Shown here: in pieces, positions 1 to 7,777 of the stretch
Layout of the letters: every line of letters begins with the position of its first letter
Position numbering within the stretch: the stretch's first letter is position 1
Assembly (NCBI RefSeq): GCF_006539945.1
Contig: NZ_BJNZ01000021.1
Span: 1 to 64,000, forward strand
Length of the DNA stretch: 64,000 nucleotides
DNA from: Cellulosimicrobium cellulans
GTDB taxonomy: Bacteria > Actinomycetota > Actinomycetes > Actinomycetales > Cellulomonadaceae
Direction: 5' to 3'
The notes under the pieces: model-generated
Databases searched by the model: none
What the model was told of the DNA's origin: nothing
The model's input: the letters and a program-made list of their open reading frames with translations, nothing else
Position numbers and translations under genes: made by a program

Positions 1-1
1 C

Positions 2-1909
2 GTCGTGACGGGCGCGGTGGTCGAGACCGGCTCGGGAGACGTCGCGTTCACGGGCGACAGCGTGACCGTGACCCCGGACGAGAGCTTCGTCGGCGTGATG
101 GTCGTGGTGTACCGGGTGCAGGACGCGACCAAGGACCCGGACCGTCTCGTGGAGGGTCGTGTCCAGCTCAAGGTGCTGGGCAAGCCCGAGGCGCCCGCCA
201 CCCCGCAGGTCGACGAGGTGCGGTCCAAGACGGTCGTGCTGTCCTGGGACCCGCCGAACAACAACGGCGCCGAGATCACCGGCTACACCGTGCGCTCCCA
301 GAACGGCTACGAGAAGGCCTGCGGCACCACCACCTGCACCCTCGACGGCCTCACCAACAACGTGAAGTACACCTTCACCGTCTTCGCGACCAACGCCGTC
401 GGCGACGGCCCCGCCTCCCCGCCCTCCGCCGAGGCGCGCCCCGACGAGAAGCCCGACCCGCCCGCCGCGCCCACCCTCGAGTTCGGCGACAAGTCGCTCA
501 CCGTCACGTGGGAGAACAAGACCTACACCGACCGGTCGCCCATCGAGACGGTCAACCTCGAGATCTCTCCCGCGCCGGCGAGCGGGGCGATCCAGATGCA
601 GGCGCTCTCCGGCAACCAGGTCGTGTGGACGGGGCTCACGAACGGCGTCGCGTACCGCGTGCGCGTCCAGGCCGTGAACCTCGCGCCCGACCCGTCCGAG
701 TGGGGCGACTACTCTGCCGAGGAGATCCCCGCCGGGCTGCCGGACGTCCCGAAGACGCCGAGCGCGAGCCGCGCCGCGGACTCGCCGCTCAACGGCGGGT
801 CGATCGACGTGTCGTGGGAGCAGCCGTTCGAGAACGGTGACGCCATCAAGGCGTACCACCTCCAGCGGTACCGCAACGGCTCGCCCGACGGGGCGGCTCT
901 CACGCTTGCTGGTCTCAGCCACAAGGCGACCGGCCTCGACAACGAGTCGTCCTACACGTTCACGGTCACGGCCGAGAACAAGGCGGGCGTGACCGCGCCG
1001 AGCTCGGCGTCTGCGGCCGTCGTGCCCTATGGGCGTCCGGAGGCCCCTCCGAAGCCCACCGTGCAGAACGTGGGGTCCTCGTCGCAGGACAGCGGCATCC
1101 CGCGCGTGTCGTGGGGCGCCGCCGACGCCAACGGCAGCCCGATCACGGCCTACACGGTGACGGCGTCTCCGGGCGGCGCGACCAGGCAGGTCTCCGGGAC
1201 GTCGGTGGACTTCACGGGCCTCAACCCCGGCTCGTACACGTTCACCGTGACCGCGACCAACCTCGGCGGTACGTCGACGTCGAGCCCCGCGTCGGCGTCG
1301 ATCAACGCCTATGAGAAGCCCGGGGTCCCCGGGGTGAGGGTGACGCGCGACAACGCGACGTCCGGCACGTTCACGATCTCCGCGCCGTCGTCGAACGGAG
1401 GGAACGCGATCTCCCGGTACGAGTGGGACTACACCGGGAGCGGAGGCGGCTCCGGCACGGGCACGTCCGTCCGGGTCGGCACGGACTACGAGCAGACCTA
1501 CAACCTGCGAGCCCGCGCGTGCAACGCTGCCGGCTGCGGCGCGTGGAGCGACCGCGTCACGTTCACCACGGACAAGCGCCCGGACCCGCCCCGGATCTGG
1601 GCGTCGCGCGGTGCCCCGGCGACCACGGGTTCGCTCGGCGACTGCAACAACCTCAGCATCTGCACCAAGTACCGGCTCAACACGAACGCGACGTTCCCGA
1701 GCGGCAACTACCGGGTCCAGTGCATGACGAACGCGGGCGGGTACGACCACGCCATCACGGGTGGTTACGACCGCACGTTCGGCCCGAACGCCTCGTTCGA
1801 CCTGCCGTGCATCATGGGCAACTACTATCCCGCCCCGCAGAACTGGATCTCCGTGAGTCCCGCACCTGCCGGCGTGGTGGTCGAACGGAACACCTGGCCC
1901 AACAAGTAG
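2..1909 (+). CDS. Fibronectin type III repeat surface protein, 3' part
   Basis: The reading frame is open at the left edge, so this is the C-terminal part (634+ residues) of a larger protein. The first ~55 residues look like the end of an Ig-like beta domain (PDESFVG, then a strand ending KVLG). About five fibronectin-III modules follow (roughly residues 58-148, 150-245, 248-342, 344-438, 440-527). Each starts Pro-rich and carries a W-x-P or W-type core and the ITGYTV / YTFTVTATN strands. The last ~100 residues form a distinct Cys-containing module (Cys in GDCNN, SICT, VQCM, LPCI). No membrane anchor or sortase motif is visible at the C terminus. Related giant Ig/FN3 proteins are common in Cellulomonas-like bacteria and are thought to be extracellular; its function here is unknown. 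A strong hairpin follows the stop. Confidence 0.85.
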   Translation, partial: VVTGAVVETGSGDVAFTGDSVTVTPDESFVGVMVVVYRVQDATKDPDRLVEGRVQLKVLGKPEAPATPQVDEVRSKTVVLSWDPPNNNGAEITGYTVRSQNGYEKACGTTTCTLDGLTNNVKYTFTVFATNAVGDGPASPPSAEARPDEKPDPPAAPTLEFGDKSLTVTWENKTYTDRSPIETVNLEISPAPASGAIQMQALSGNQVVWTGLTNGVAYRVRVQAVNLAPDPSEWGDYSAEEIPAGLPDVPKTPSASRAADSPLNGGSIDVSWEQPFENGDAIKAYHLQRYRNGSPDGAALTLAGLSHKATGLDNESSYTFTVTAENKAGVTAPSSASAAVVPYGRPEAPPKPTVQNVGSSSQDSGIPRVSWGAADANGSPITAYTVTASPGGATRQVSGTSVDFTGLNPGSYTFTVTATNLGGTSTSSPASASINAYEKPGVPGVRVTRDNATSGTFTISAPSSNGGNAISRYEWDYTGSGGGSGTGTSVRVGTDYEQTYNLRARACNAAGCGAWSDRVTFTTDKRPDPPRIWASRGAPATTGSLGDCNNLSICTKYRLNTNATFPSGNYRVQCMTNAGGYDHAITGGYDRTFGPNASFDLPCIMGNYYPAPQNWISVSPAPAGVVVERNTWPNK

Positions 1910-1920
1910 CCCTACGACGC

Positions 1921-1958
1921 GTGATCTGCCGTCGGCGAATGAGCCGACGGCAGATCAC
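1921..1958 (+). terminator. Perfect 16-bp hairpin after the FN3 gene
   Basis: Positions 1921-1936 and 1943-1958 are exact reverse complements around the 6-nt loop GAATGA. The hairpin lies 11 nt past the FN3 stop and 38 nt before the first clpP. No T tract follows, as is usual for high-GC actinobacterial terminators. The clpP promoter must fit within or very near this element, so a regulatory role is also possible. Confidence 0.75.
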
Positions 1959-1995
1959 CGGACCGTCCGGCCCGTTCCAGGTCCACGGTGGTGCC

Positions 1996-2634
1996 ATGAC
2001 CATGCACACGTCACGCCCACCGCACGCGGAGGCCGCCGCCCCGGCGACGTCGTCCTTCGACGACCAGCTCACGACGCGCCTGCTCCACCAGCGCATCGTC
2101 GTCCTCGGCACCGCCGTGGACGACGCCGTCGCGAACCGTCTGTGCGCGCAGCTCCTCCTGCTCTCGGCGGAGGACCCGCGCGCGGACGTCGCGCTGTACG
2201 TCAACTCCCCCGGCGGTTCGGTGAGCGCCGGGCTGGCCATCTTCGACACGATGCGGCTCATCCCCAACGACGTGTCGACCGTCGCGATGGGCTTCGCCGC
2301 GAGCATGGGGCAGTTCCTCCTGTGCGCGGGCACCCCGGGCAAGCGGTTCGCGCTCCCCCACGCGCGGATCATGATGCACCAACCCTCGGCGGGGATCGGG
2401 GGCACCGCCGTCGACATCGCGATCCAGGCCGAGAACCTCGTCTACACCAAGGGCCTCATGCACCGGCTGACCGCCGAGAGCACCGGGCAGAGCGTCGAGA
2501 CCATCGCCGACGACTCCGACCGGGACCGCTGGTTCACGGCGCAGCAGGCGCTCGAGTACGGCATGGTCGACCGGATCGTCGAGTCCGTCGACGACGTCCG
2601 TCCCGCCCGCGCCACTCGGAAGGTGGGCCTGTGA
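1996..2634 (+). CDS. clpP: ATP-dependent Clp protease proteolytic subunit, first of a pair
   Basis: A 212-residue ClpP serine peptidase, the barrel-forming subunit that degrades proteins delivered by a Clp AAA+ unfoldase in the cytoplasm. The nucleophile Ser is near residue 103 (FAASMGQ), the catalytic His near 128 (IMMHQP), and the Asp lies in the D-S-D-R-D segment. The YVNSPGGS strand is present. The N-terminal ~20 residues are Ala-rich and poorly conserved, so ATG 1996 or ATG 2002 could be the start; no strong ribosome binding site is seen for either. The stop overlaps the ATG of the next clpP by one base (TGATG), implying translational coupling and a mixed ClpP1P2-like tetradecamer. No tig or clpX lies nearby, so this may be an accessory pair like Streptomyces clpP3/clpP4. 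Confidence 0.93.
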   Translation: MTMHTSRPPHAEAAAPATSSFDDQLTTRLLHQRIVVLGTAVDDAVANRLCAQLLLLSAEDPRADVALYVNSPGGSVSAGLAIFDTMRLIPNDVSTVAMGFAASMGQFLLCAGTPGKRFALPHARIMMHQPSAGIGGTAVDIAIQAENLVYTKGLMHRLTAESTGQSVETIADDSDRDRWFTAQQALEYGMVDRIVESVDDVRPARATRKVGL

Positions 2635-3239
2635 TGGCGAGCTACACGATCCCGACCGTCGTCGAGAAGACCCCGCTCGGGGAGCGCGCGTTCGACGTCT
2701 TCTCCCGCCTGCTGTCGGAGCGCATCGTCTTCCTCGGCACGGAGATCGACGACGGCGTCGCGAACGTCGTCATGGCGCAGCTCCTCCACCTGGAGTCCGA
2801 CGCCCCGGACCAGGAGATCGGCCTGTACATCAACTCCCCCGGCGGCTCCGCGACCGCGCTCATGGCGATCTACGACACGATGCAGTTCGTGCGGTGCGAC
2901 GTGTCGACCATCTGCATGGGCCAGGCGGCCTCGGCCGCGGCCGTGCTGCTCGCTGCGGGGACGCCGGGCAAGCGGTTCGTGCTCGAGCACTCGCGCGTGC
3001 TGCTGCACCAGCCGTCGGGCGGCGGCGAGGGCACCATCTCCGACCTGTCGATCCAGGCCGAGGAGATCCTCCGGATCCGGTCCGAGACGGAGGAGGTGCT
3101 GTCCCGCCACACGGGTCAGACCGTCGAGCGCCTGCGCGCGGACACCGACCGCGACCTCGTGCTCACGGCGCGCCAGGCTGTCGAGTACGGCGTCGCGGAC
3201 GCCGTCGTCACGTCGCGCAAGCTCGCCGCGGCCGCCTGA
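2634..3239 (+). CDS. clpP: ATP-dependent Clp protease proteolytic subunit, second of a pair
   Basis: A 201-residue ClpP. Ser near residue 100 (GQAASAAAV), His near 125 (VLLHQP) and Asp in D-T-D-R-D form the expected triad. The usual Met after the nucleophile (ASMG) is Ala here (ASAA), so the oxyanion region differs from its partner. It starts at ATG 2634 inside the stop of the upstream clpP, so the two are co-translated. In actinobacteria paired ClpPs form hetero-oligomers; the clear divergence of the two copies fits that. The gene ends 100 bp before a convergent gene, and a compound hairpin separates them. Confidence 0.94.
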   Translation: MASYTIPTVVEKTPLGERAFDVFSRLLSERIVFLGTEIDDGVANVVMAQLLHLESDAPDQEIGLYINSPGGSATALMAIYDTMQFVRCDVSTICMGQAASAAAVLLAAGTPGKRFVLEHSRVLLHQPSGGGEGTISDLSIQAEEILRIRSETEEVLSRHTGQTVERLRADTDRDLVLTARQAVEYGVADAVVTSRKLAAAA

Positions 3240-3251
3240 CCCGGGCTCGAG

Positions 3252-3311
3252 CGCTGCGTCCGCGGTCGACCGATGCGTCCCGAGACGCAGCTCTCGGCCG
3301 CGGACGCATCG
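3252..3311. terminator. Compound hairpin between convergent clpP and DUF6882 genes
   Basis: An outer stem (3252-3267 with 3296-3311, 14 of 16 bases paired) encloses a perfect inner 6-bp stem (TGCGTC at 3274-3279 with GACGCA at 3284-3289, loop CCGA). It sits between two converging genes, which fits a bidirectional terminator. Confidence 0.6.
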
Positions 3312-3339
3312 CTCGCCGGGTGCCGCCGTGCGTTCGGGT

Positions 3340-4164
3340 CTACCCGCGCCGCCGGAACCACGATCGGCGCCGTGGCGCCGGGTCGACGACGGCGTCCGCC
3401 CCCGCGGGGTCGGCGTCAGGTCCCGACGCGTCCGGGTCGGGCTCGTGCACGGGCTCCGCCGCACGCCGCGAGGCCGCCTCGATGCCCGAGATCCGCCCGT
3501 GCTCGTCGAACCGGACGGTCACGCTCCCGTCGGGCAGGGTGAGCGTCAGCGCGCCGCCGTCGTCCGTCGTCTCGAGACCCCGCGCCGTCGCGTACGCCAC
3601 GACCGCGCGCCGGTGGTCGACCACGGTCACGGACAGCAGGCCCTCGCTCAGCACCCGCACGACGCGCGGCACGCTCGGCGCGGGCAGCGCGAGGCGGTCG
3701 GCGTCGAGGAGGAACCACGCGCGCGTCCCGCCGCCGACGGGGGCGCTGTAGTGGGTCCACGACCCGGTGACGGCCTTGGCCGCGAGCGCGAGGCGGTACG
3801 GGAGGTCGTCGGTGAGCGGGAGCTCCACCTCGGTCGCCTCGTGCAGGCCGGTCTCGCGGGTCTTCTCGGCGGCGCGCAGCACGTCGCCGGGGAAGCCGTT
3901 GACGTTGTTCCACGCCCACATCCAGCTCCCGGGGCCGGGCGCGGCCGTGCCGAGGAACTGGAGCCGGCACGTCGCCGTCTCACCGGTGGCGGCGGTGAAG
4001 GTGAACGTGCCCTCCGCCATCTCGGCGCCCCACGCGTCGTCGCCGTGGTGGTCGGCGAGGTGGAGCTGGTGCTCGTGCGAGAGGAACGCGGCGTCGTCGA
4101 CGAGCTCCTGGAGGGCCGGGGCGGTCTGCTCTGCCGTGCCGTGCGCGGTCTGCGGCTCCGTCAT
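3340..4164 (-). CDS. DUF6882-type protein of unknown function
   Basis: A 274-residue soluble, acidic protein with a Trp/Asn-rich signature (SWMWAWNNVNGFP) and a later W-F-L-L-D segment typical of the uncharacterised DUF6882 family. No signal peptide or membrane segment is visible. The C terminus is a Pro/Asp/Arg-rich tail ending in a basic RRRSWFRRRG. The start is ATG 4164. A TACCGT -10-like box ends exactly 6 nt before it, suggesting a leaderless transcript, although GAGGG just upstream could serve as a weak ribosome binding site. It is downstream of, and on the same strand as, the ClgR-like regulator, 100 bp away. Function unknown. Confidence 0.85.
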   Translation of the reverse strand: MTEPQTAHGTAEQTAPALQELVDDAAFLSHEHQLHLADHHGDDAWGAEMAEGTFTFTAATGETATCRLQFLGTAAPGPGSWMWAWNNVNGFPGDVLRAAEKTRETGLHEATEVELPLTDDLPYRLALAAKAVTGSWTHYSAPVGGGTRAWFLLDADRLALPAPSVPRVVRVLSEGLLSVTVVDHRRAVVAYATARGLETTDDGGALTLTLPDGSVTVRFDEHGRISGIEAASRRAAEPVHEPDPDASGPDADPAGADAVVDPAPRRRSWFRRRG

Positions 4165-4170
4165 CCCTCG

Positions 4171-4176
4171 ACGGTA
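4171..4176 (-). promoter_or_regulatory. TACCGT -10 box for a leaderless DUF6882 transcript
   Basis: On the minus strand TACCGT is followed by 6 nt and then ATG 4164. The same spacing recurs at several other genes in this window. Confidence 0.45.
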
Positions 4177-4264
4177 GCCGCGCGTCTCCCGCCGCACCGG
4201 GGCACGACACGCGGTGCCGACCAGGTACCCGTCGGGGCTCGCGGCCCGCGGGGTCCCGCAGGGA

Positions 4265-4780
4265 TCAAGCCGCGAGGAGCAGGACGTCGGCGGCGCGCGC
4301 GGTCGGGCGCGCCGCGAGGGCAGGGGTCGCGATCGTGGTCCGCGCGACCGGGAGGTCGCGCACGGGTTCGCCGGCAGGGGCGGGGTGCCGCGGCGCGGAG
4401 AGCGCGCCGCGCTCCCGGACGGAGGAGAGCACACGCACGGGAGCGACGGGACGCAGCTCCTCACCCGTGCGGGCCACGAGGTCGACGAGGCGCAGGCCGA
4501 GCGCGCCGCAGACGGCCGCCAGCACCTCGGAGGACGCCTCCTTGCGGCCGCGCTCCACCTCGGACAGGTAGGCGGTGGAGACGCGCGCGGCGGCCGCGAC
4601 GTCGACGAGCGTGCGCCCCTGCGCGAGCCGCGCCCGCCGGAGGATCCCGCCGATGACGTGCCGCAGGAGCGGCTCCGGCCGCGCACCCGCTCGGGCCCGC
4701 GGACTCGCCGTCACTGCGGTCGGAGCCGCGCTCGGCACCGCGTTCGGCACTGCGGTCGGCACTGCGCTCGGCACGTCCAT
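4265..4780 (-). CDS. ClgR/PopR-like Cro/C1-type regulator ending in LAA
   Basis: A 171-residue transcription factor. Residues ~45-105 form a Cro/C1 helix-turn-helix; the stretch [18 protein letters not shown] is the hallmark recognition-helix region of ClgR proteins, which activate clp protease genes in actinobacteria. The C terminus is VLLLAA. In Streptomyces, ClgR and PopR end in alanines that act as a ClpP degradation signal, so a feedback loop with the clpP pair 1 kb away is plausible (inference). The first ~23 residues are a low-complexity S/N-A-V-P-T repeat with several in-frame GTG codons, so the N terminus is uncertain. ATG 4780 is favoured because TAGCGT lies 6 nt upstream (leaderless). 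The middle and C-terminal region (~105-165) is Pro/Arg/Ala-rich. Confidence 0.85.
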   Translation of the reverse strand: MDVPSAVPTAVPNAVPSAAPTAVTASPRARAGARPEPLLRHVIGGILRRARLAQGRTLVDVAAAARVSTAYLSEVERGRKEASSEVLAAVCGALGLRLVDLVARTGEELRPVAPVRVLSSVRERGALSAPRHPAPAGEPVRDLPVARTTIATPALAARPTARAADVLLLAA

Positions 4781-4786
4781 GCCGTC

Positions 4787-4792
4787 ACGCTA
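4787..4792 (-). promoter_or_regulatory. TAGCGT -10 box, leaderless clgR-like transcript
   Basis: Minus-strand TAGCGT, then 6 nt, then ATG 4780. It fits between the start codon and the tenA terminator hairpin at 4800-4831, leaving no room for a leader. Confidence 0.45.
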
Positions 4793-4799
4793 CCCGCGC

Positions 4800-4831
4800 C
4801 CTCGCCCGGGTGCCGAGGCACCCGGGCGAGG
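4800..4831 (-). terminator. 15-bp hairpin after tenA
   Basis: 4800-4814 and 4817-4831 are exact reverse complements around a GA dinucleotide. It lies 53 nt past the tenA stop and 20 nt before the clgR-like start on the same strand, separating the two transcripts. Confidence 0.7.
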
Positions 4832-4884
4832 ATCTGCTGCTGGCGTAAGGCCCGACGTCGGGCACCCTCGGCCCGGGAGGGACG

Positions 4885-5637
4885 TCACCACCGCTCGAGC
4901 GACCACGCCATCTGCCAGAACCGGATCTCGTGCCGGCAGCTCAGCTCGAACGCGCGCTCCATGCGGGCGCGCTCCGCCTCGCCCGCGTCGGCGGCGAGCG
5001 CGTCGAGGCGTGCCCGGAGGTCGGCCAGGACGCCCTCGGTGCGCTCGGCGGCGTAGAACTCCCACCAGCCCGCGAGCGCGTGGTCGTCCCCGATCGCGGC
5101 GGGCGTCGTCTCCCGCTCGGCGAGCCAGAACCGCCGCGCCGACCAGATGTAGGTCCACGGGCACGGCAGGAGCGCGGCGAGCAGCACGCCGAGCGAGTCG
5201 CGGCCCGCGGCGAGCATGTGGTCGACGTAGGCCTGCGCGCTCGGGGCGAGGCGGTTCGTCTGCGCCTCCTCGTACGTGACGCCGAGGAAGTCGCACATCG
5301 CGTGGTGGGCGTGCGACTCGTCGTCGAGCAGGAACCCCGCCTTCTCGTGGAAGTACGCGGCCCACTCGCGGTCCGGCGCGAGCGCCATGCCGAGCCCGTA
5401 GCAGCGCAGGTACGCCGTGAGGTACTGGTGGTCCTGGCCGACGTAGTGCCGCACCGCGGCCGGCTCGACGGACCCGTCGCGCAGGCCGGCGAGGAACGGG
5501 TGGTCGTAGAACTCGTCGAAGAGGTGCGCGTACCGGCGGGCGAGGTCGACCGTGAAGCCGGACTCCCCCCTCCGGACGAGCGCGGTCGGGTCGTCCGCGA
5601 GGACAGGGTTCAGGGTGATGGCAGCAGGCGTCGTCAT
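4885..5637 (-). CDS. tenA: TenA-family thiaminase II / aminopyrimidine aminohydrolase
   Basis: A 250-residue all-helical TenA protein of thiamin salvage: it hydrolyses 4-amino-5-aminomethyl-2-methylpyrimidine (or thiamin) to the hydroxymethylpyrimidine used for thiamin synthesis. The catalytic Cys is near residue 159 (LLPCPWTY). The early F-Y-D-H-P-F-L and YVGQDHQYL segments and the late RHEIRFWQMAW segment fit the family. ATG 5637 is preferred over GTG 5643 because GGAGG lies 9 nt upstream of the ATG and the GTG falls within the riboswitch base stem. The gene is monocistronic between a TPP riboswitch and a hairpin. Confidence 0.93.
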   Translation of the reverse strand: MTTPAAITLNPVLADDPTALVRRGESGFTVDLARRYAHLFDEFYDHPFLAGLRDGSVEPAAVRHYVGQDHQYLTAYLRCYGLGMALAPDREWAAYFHEKAGFLLDDESHAHHAMCDFLGVTYEEAQTNRLAPSAQAYVDHMLAAGRDSLGVLLAALLPCPWTYIWSARRFWLAERETTPAAIGDDHALAGWWEFYAAERTEGVLADLRARLDALAADAGEAERARMERAFELSCRHEIRFWQMAWSLERW

Positions 5638-5639
5638 GC

Positions 5640-5747
5640 CCACGTTCCTCCGCTCGTGCTAGCGAGATCAGGTTCGACGGGTCCGGGCGGCCGTACCGCT
5701 CGTCTCAGTCCCTCGGCCCGGCTGCCCGGGCGGGACGCCCCGCGTGG
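5640..5747 (-). ncRNA. TPP (THI-element) riboswitch controlling tenA
   Basis: On the minus strand the conserved CTGAGA (5703-5708) and ACCTGATCT followed by GCTAGCACGAGCGGAGG match the thiamin pyrophosphate riboswitch core. A base stem is possible between CCACG (5743-5747) and CGTGG (5640-5644). The Shine-Dalgarno GGAGG (5647-5651) lies inside the 3' part, so ligand binding would hide it and block translation of tenA, as is usual in high-GC actinobacteria. Confidence 0.93.
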
Positions 5748-5809
5748 TTCGACGCGACCCTAGCAAGGAAGGGCCGGCCGTGTCGGGAGCATCCCGCGGC
5801 GTGTGGGAA

Positions 5810-5827
5810 TATAGTTGTAGCGACAAC
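5810..5827 (+). promoter_or_regulatory. -10 box overlapped by a GTTGT-N4-ACAAC operator
   Basis: TATAGT (5810-5815) is a good -10 box and runs into the palindrome GTTGTAGCGACAAC (5814-5827). A GGAG ribosome binding site follows at 5832 and the ATG at 5842. The layout suggests a repressor site; similar TTGT...ACAA sites are bound by MarR-type regulators (family knowledge), but no regulator gene is adjacent. Confidence 0.6.
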
Positions 5828-5841
5828 AAGTTGGAGCAGAC

Positions 5842-6768
5842 ATGACCACGAGCACCCCCGGCGCGCCGACCGACCGCCTCCTGTCCCCGTCCACGAGCAT
5901 GGACGCCGTCACGCTGCGCGTCGGCGACCTCGAGCAGATGACGTCCTACTACACGGGCGCGTTCGCGCTCGCTCCCCTCGAGGAGCGTTCGCGCGGCACC
6001 GAGGTGCACCGCGTCCTCGGCCGCGGCACGACGCCCATGCTGCGCCTGGTCCACACGCCCGGCCTGCCCGCCGTCGACCGACGCCAGGCCGGCCTGTTCC
6101 ACACCGCGTTCCTGTTCGACGACGCGGCGAGCCTCGCCGCGACCGTCTACCGCGCGGCGCAGGACCGCCGGGGGTCGTTCGTCGGCTCGAGCGACCACCT
6201 CGTCAGCGAGGCGTTCTACTTCACCGACCCCGAGGGCAACGGCGTCGAGCTGTACACCGACCGCCCGCGCGAGACGTGGGTGCGCGAGCGGGGGCAGATC
6301 CTCATGGCCACCGAGTTCCTGGACCCGAACGCGTACCTGCGCGCGCACCTCGACCAGGAGACGTTCGACGCCGGGCCCTCGCTCGCCGGGCGCGTGGGGC
6401 ACGTCCACCTCCAGGTCGGTGACATCGCGACCGCCCACGACTTCTACGTCGACGCCGTCGGGTTCGAGGCCACGGTCACCGAGTACAGCGGCGCGCTGTT
6501 CGCGTCCGCCGGCGGATACCACCACCACGTCGCGATGAACGTCTGGAACAGCGCGGGTGCCGGCCCGCGTGCCGCGAGCCTCGGCCTCGGGGACGTGGCG
6601 ATCACCGTGCCAGGTCGCGACGACCTCGACGCGCTCGTCGCCCGCCTGCGCGCCCGCGGGCTGCAGCACGCCGGCGACGGCCGCTCCGTCGTCGTGCACG
6701 ACCCGTGGGGCACGCGCGTCACGCTGGCCGTGCCCGGCACGACGACCGACGAGCTGCTCGCGCGATGA
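5842..6768 (+). CDS. VOC (glyoxalase/extradiol dioxygenase fold) protein, two modules
   Basis: A 308-residue tandem vicinal-oxygen-chelate protein of the CatE/YfiE type. Module 1 spans ~20-150: a His in FHTAFLF and a Glu in EGNGVELYTD. Module 2 spans ~180-300: HVHLQVGD, YHHHVAMNVW, and RVTLAV with a GT in place of the usual acid. Family members are metal-dependent ring-cleaving dioxygenases or related lyases; the likely metal ligands (two His and one Glu) are present across the modules. The substrate cannot be predicted. A palindromic operator sits on its promoter, so it is probably inducible by an aromatic or electrophilic compound. It ends in an ATGA overlap with the downstream esterase and so forms an operon. 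Confidence 0.88.
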   Translation: MTTSTPGAPTDRLLSPSTSMDAVTLRVGDLEQMTSYYTGAFALAPLEERSRGTEVHRVLGRGTTPMLRLVHTPGLPAVDRRQAGLFHTAFLFDDAASLAATVYRAAQDRRGSFVGSSDHLVSEAFYFTDPEGNGVELYTDRPRETWVRERGQILMATEFLDPNAYLRAHLDQETFDAGPSLAGRVGHVHLQVGDIATAHDFYVDAVGFEATVTEYSGALFASAGGYHHHVAMNVWNSAGAGPRAASLGLGDVAITVPGRDDLDALVARLRARGLQHAGDGRSVVVHDPWGTRVTLAVPGTTTDELLAR

Positions 6769-7409
6769 GCGCCCCGGACTCCCTCGTCGCAGTCCGGTCC
6801 GACGCGGACCCGACGAGCCCGCACGCAGCGGGCGCCGTCGTCGTCCTGCTGCACGGGTTCGGCTCGCACGAGCACGACCTCGCCGGGCTCGGCCCGCACC
6901 TCGGTGCGCCCTGGGCCTCGCTGCGCGCCCCGCTCGCCCTCGCCCACGGCGGCTTCGCGTGGTTCCCGATCGTCACGCCGGGAGACCCCGACCCGGAGCC
7001 CGTAGCGCGCGCGACCGAGGCGGTCTGGGCGTGGGTCGACGCCGAGCTCGGCCCCGACCGGCCGGTGGCCCCCGTCGGGTTCTCCCAGGGCGGGCTCATG
7101 GCCACGCAGCTCCTGCGCACGCGCCCCGAGCGCGTGGCGGCGACCGTCGTCCTCGGCGGGTTCGTCCAGTCCGCGGAGCAGCCCGCCGACGCCGCGCTCG
7201 CCGCGTCGCGCCCGCCCGTCTTCTGGGGCCGCGGCGCCGAGGACCGGGTCATCGCGCCGCACGCGGTCGACCGCACGGCCGCGTGGCTGCCGGGCCGCTC
7301 GACGCTCGTCGAGCGCGTCTACCCCGGCCTCGCCCACGGCATCGACGCGCGCGAGCTCGCCGACGTCCGGGCGTTCCTCGACGGCGCCCTGGGGCGCGCG
7401 GCTGCCTGA
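6765..7409 (+). CDS. Alpha/beta-hydrolase, phospholipase/carboxylesterase type
   Basis: A 214-residue serine hydrolase: HGFGSHEHD oxyanion loop near residue 30, nucleophile elbow GFSQGG near ~105, Asp in G-A-E-D-R-V, and His in LAHGID near the C terminus complete the triad. Length and motifs match the YpfH/carboxylesterase 2 family, cytoplasmic esterases of broad specificity. ATG 6765 overlaps the stop of the VOC gene (ATGA), and such VOC-hydrolase pairs are frequent in actinobacteria; the pair may process an electrophile or a quinone-like compound (inference). Confidence 0.9.
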   Translation: MSAPDSLVAVRSDADPTSPHAAGAVVVLLHGFGSHEHDLAGLGPHLGAPWASLRAPLALAHGGFAWFPIVTPGDPDPEPVARATEAVWAWVDAELGPDRPVAPVGFSQGGLMATQLLRTRPERVAATVVLGGFVQSAEQPADAALAASRPPVFWGRGAEDRVIAPHAVDRTAAWLPGRSTLVERVYPGLAHGIDARELADVRAFLDGALGRAAA

Positions 7410-7562
7410 CGCGGGCCCGGGCGGACCGCCCCGACGTCGGGCGAGAGCCGGTCCGGGGCGCGCGACCGGCGTCAGGACCCGGACGACACCGTCGTGATCC
7501 TCGGCCAGGAGGCCGCGCCGCCGCCCGAGCCCGACGGCCCCACAGGGCTCTCCTAGCCTCGG

Positions 7563-7636
7563 TGCCCCCACCGGGACTCGAACCCGGAACACGCCGGGTT
7601 TAAGCCGGCCGCCTCTGCCAGTTGGGCCATGGGGGC
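7563..7636 (-). tRNA. tRNA with UAA anticodon, class I body (Leu-like)
   Basis: A 74-nt cloverleaf on the minus strand. Acceptor GCCCCCA/TGGGGGC with discriminator A; D arm GCC...GGC with a Leu-like D loop (AACTGGCAGA); anticodon arm GCCGG-CTTAAAC-CCGGC, giving anticodon UAA; a short 5-nt variable loop GTGTT; T arm CCGGG-TTCGAGT-CCCGG. No CCA is encoded. UAA reads leucine UUA, but bacterial tRNA-Leu normally has a long class II variable arm, which is absent here. Confidence 0.85.
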
Positions 7637-7702
7637 GCGCGCCGAATCTACCGCGACCGCGGCGCTCCCCGGGCCGTCGGCGTCGACCCGGCGCGGACGC
7701 CG

Positions 7703-7734
7703 CGAGGGGCGAGCCGCGCGCGGCTCGCCCCTCG
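7703..7734 (-). terminator. 32-nt perfect palindrome after ndh
   Basis: 7703-7718 and 7719-7734 are exact reverse complements, forming a GC-rich hairpin 43 nt past the stop of the NADH dehydrogenase gene and before the tRNA gene on the same strand. Confidence 0.75.
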
Positions 7735-7777
7735 TCGTCGGGCAGGTGCCGGGGATCCCGGCGGGTGCGGACGGGCG

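Noticed and set aside
3328-4656. Long open frames on the strand opposite DUF6882 and the ClgR-like gene
   Set aside because: They are Arg/Gly/Ala-rich shadow frames caused by high GC; they match no family, while the minus-strand frames do.
4800-4831. 15-bp inverted repeat as a ClgR operator
   Set aside because: It has the form and position of a tenA terminator and lacks a spaced operator centre; binding by the regulator cannot be supported.
5641-5643. GTG start for TenA
   Set aside because: It lies inside the riboswitch base stem and only 3 nt from the Shine-Dalgarno; ATG 5637 has a normal spacing.
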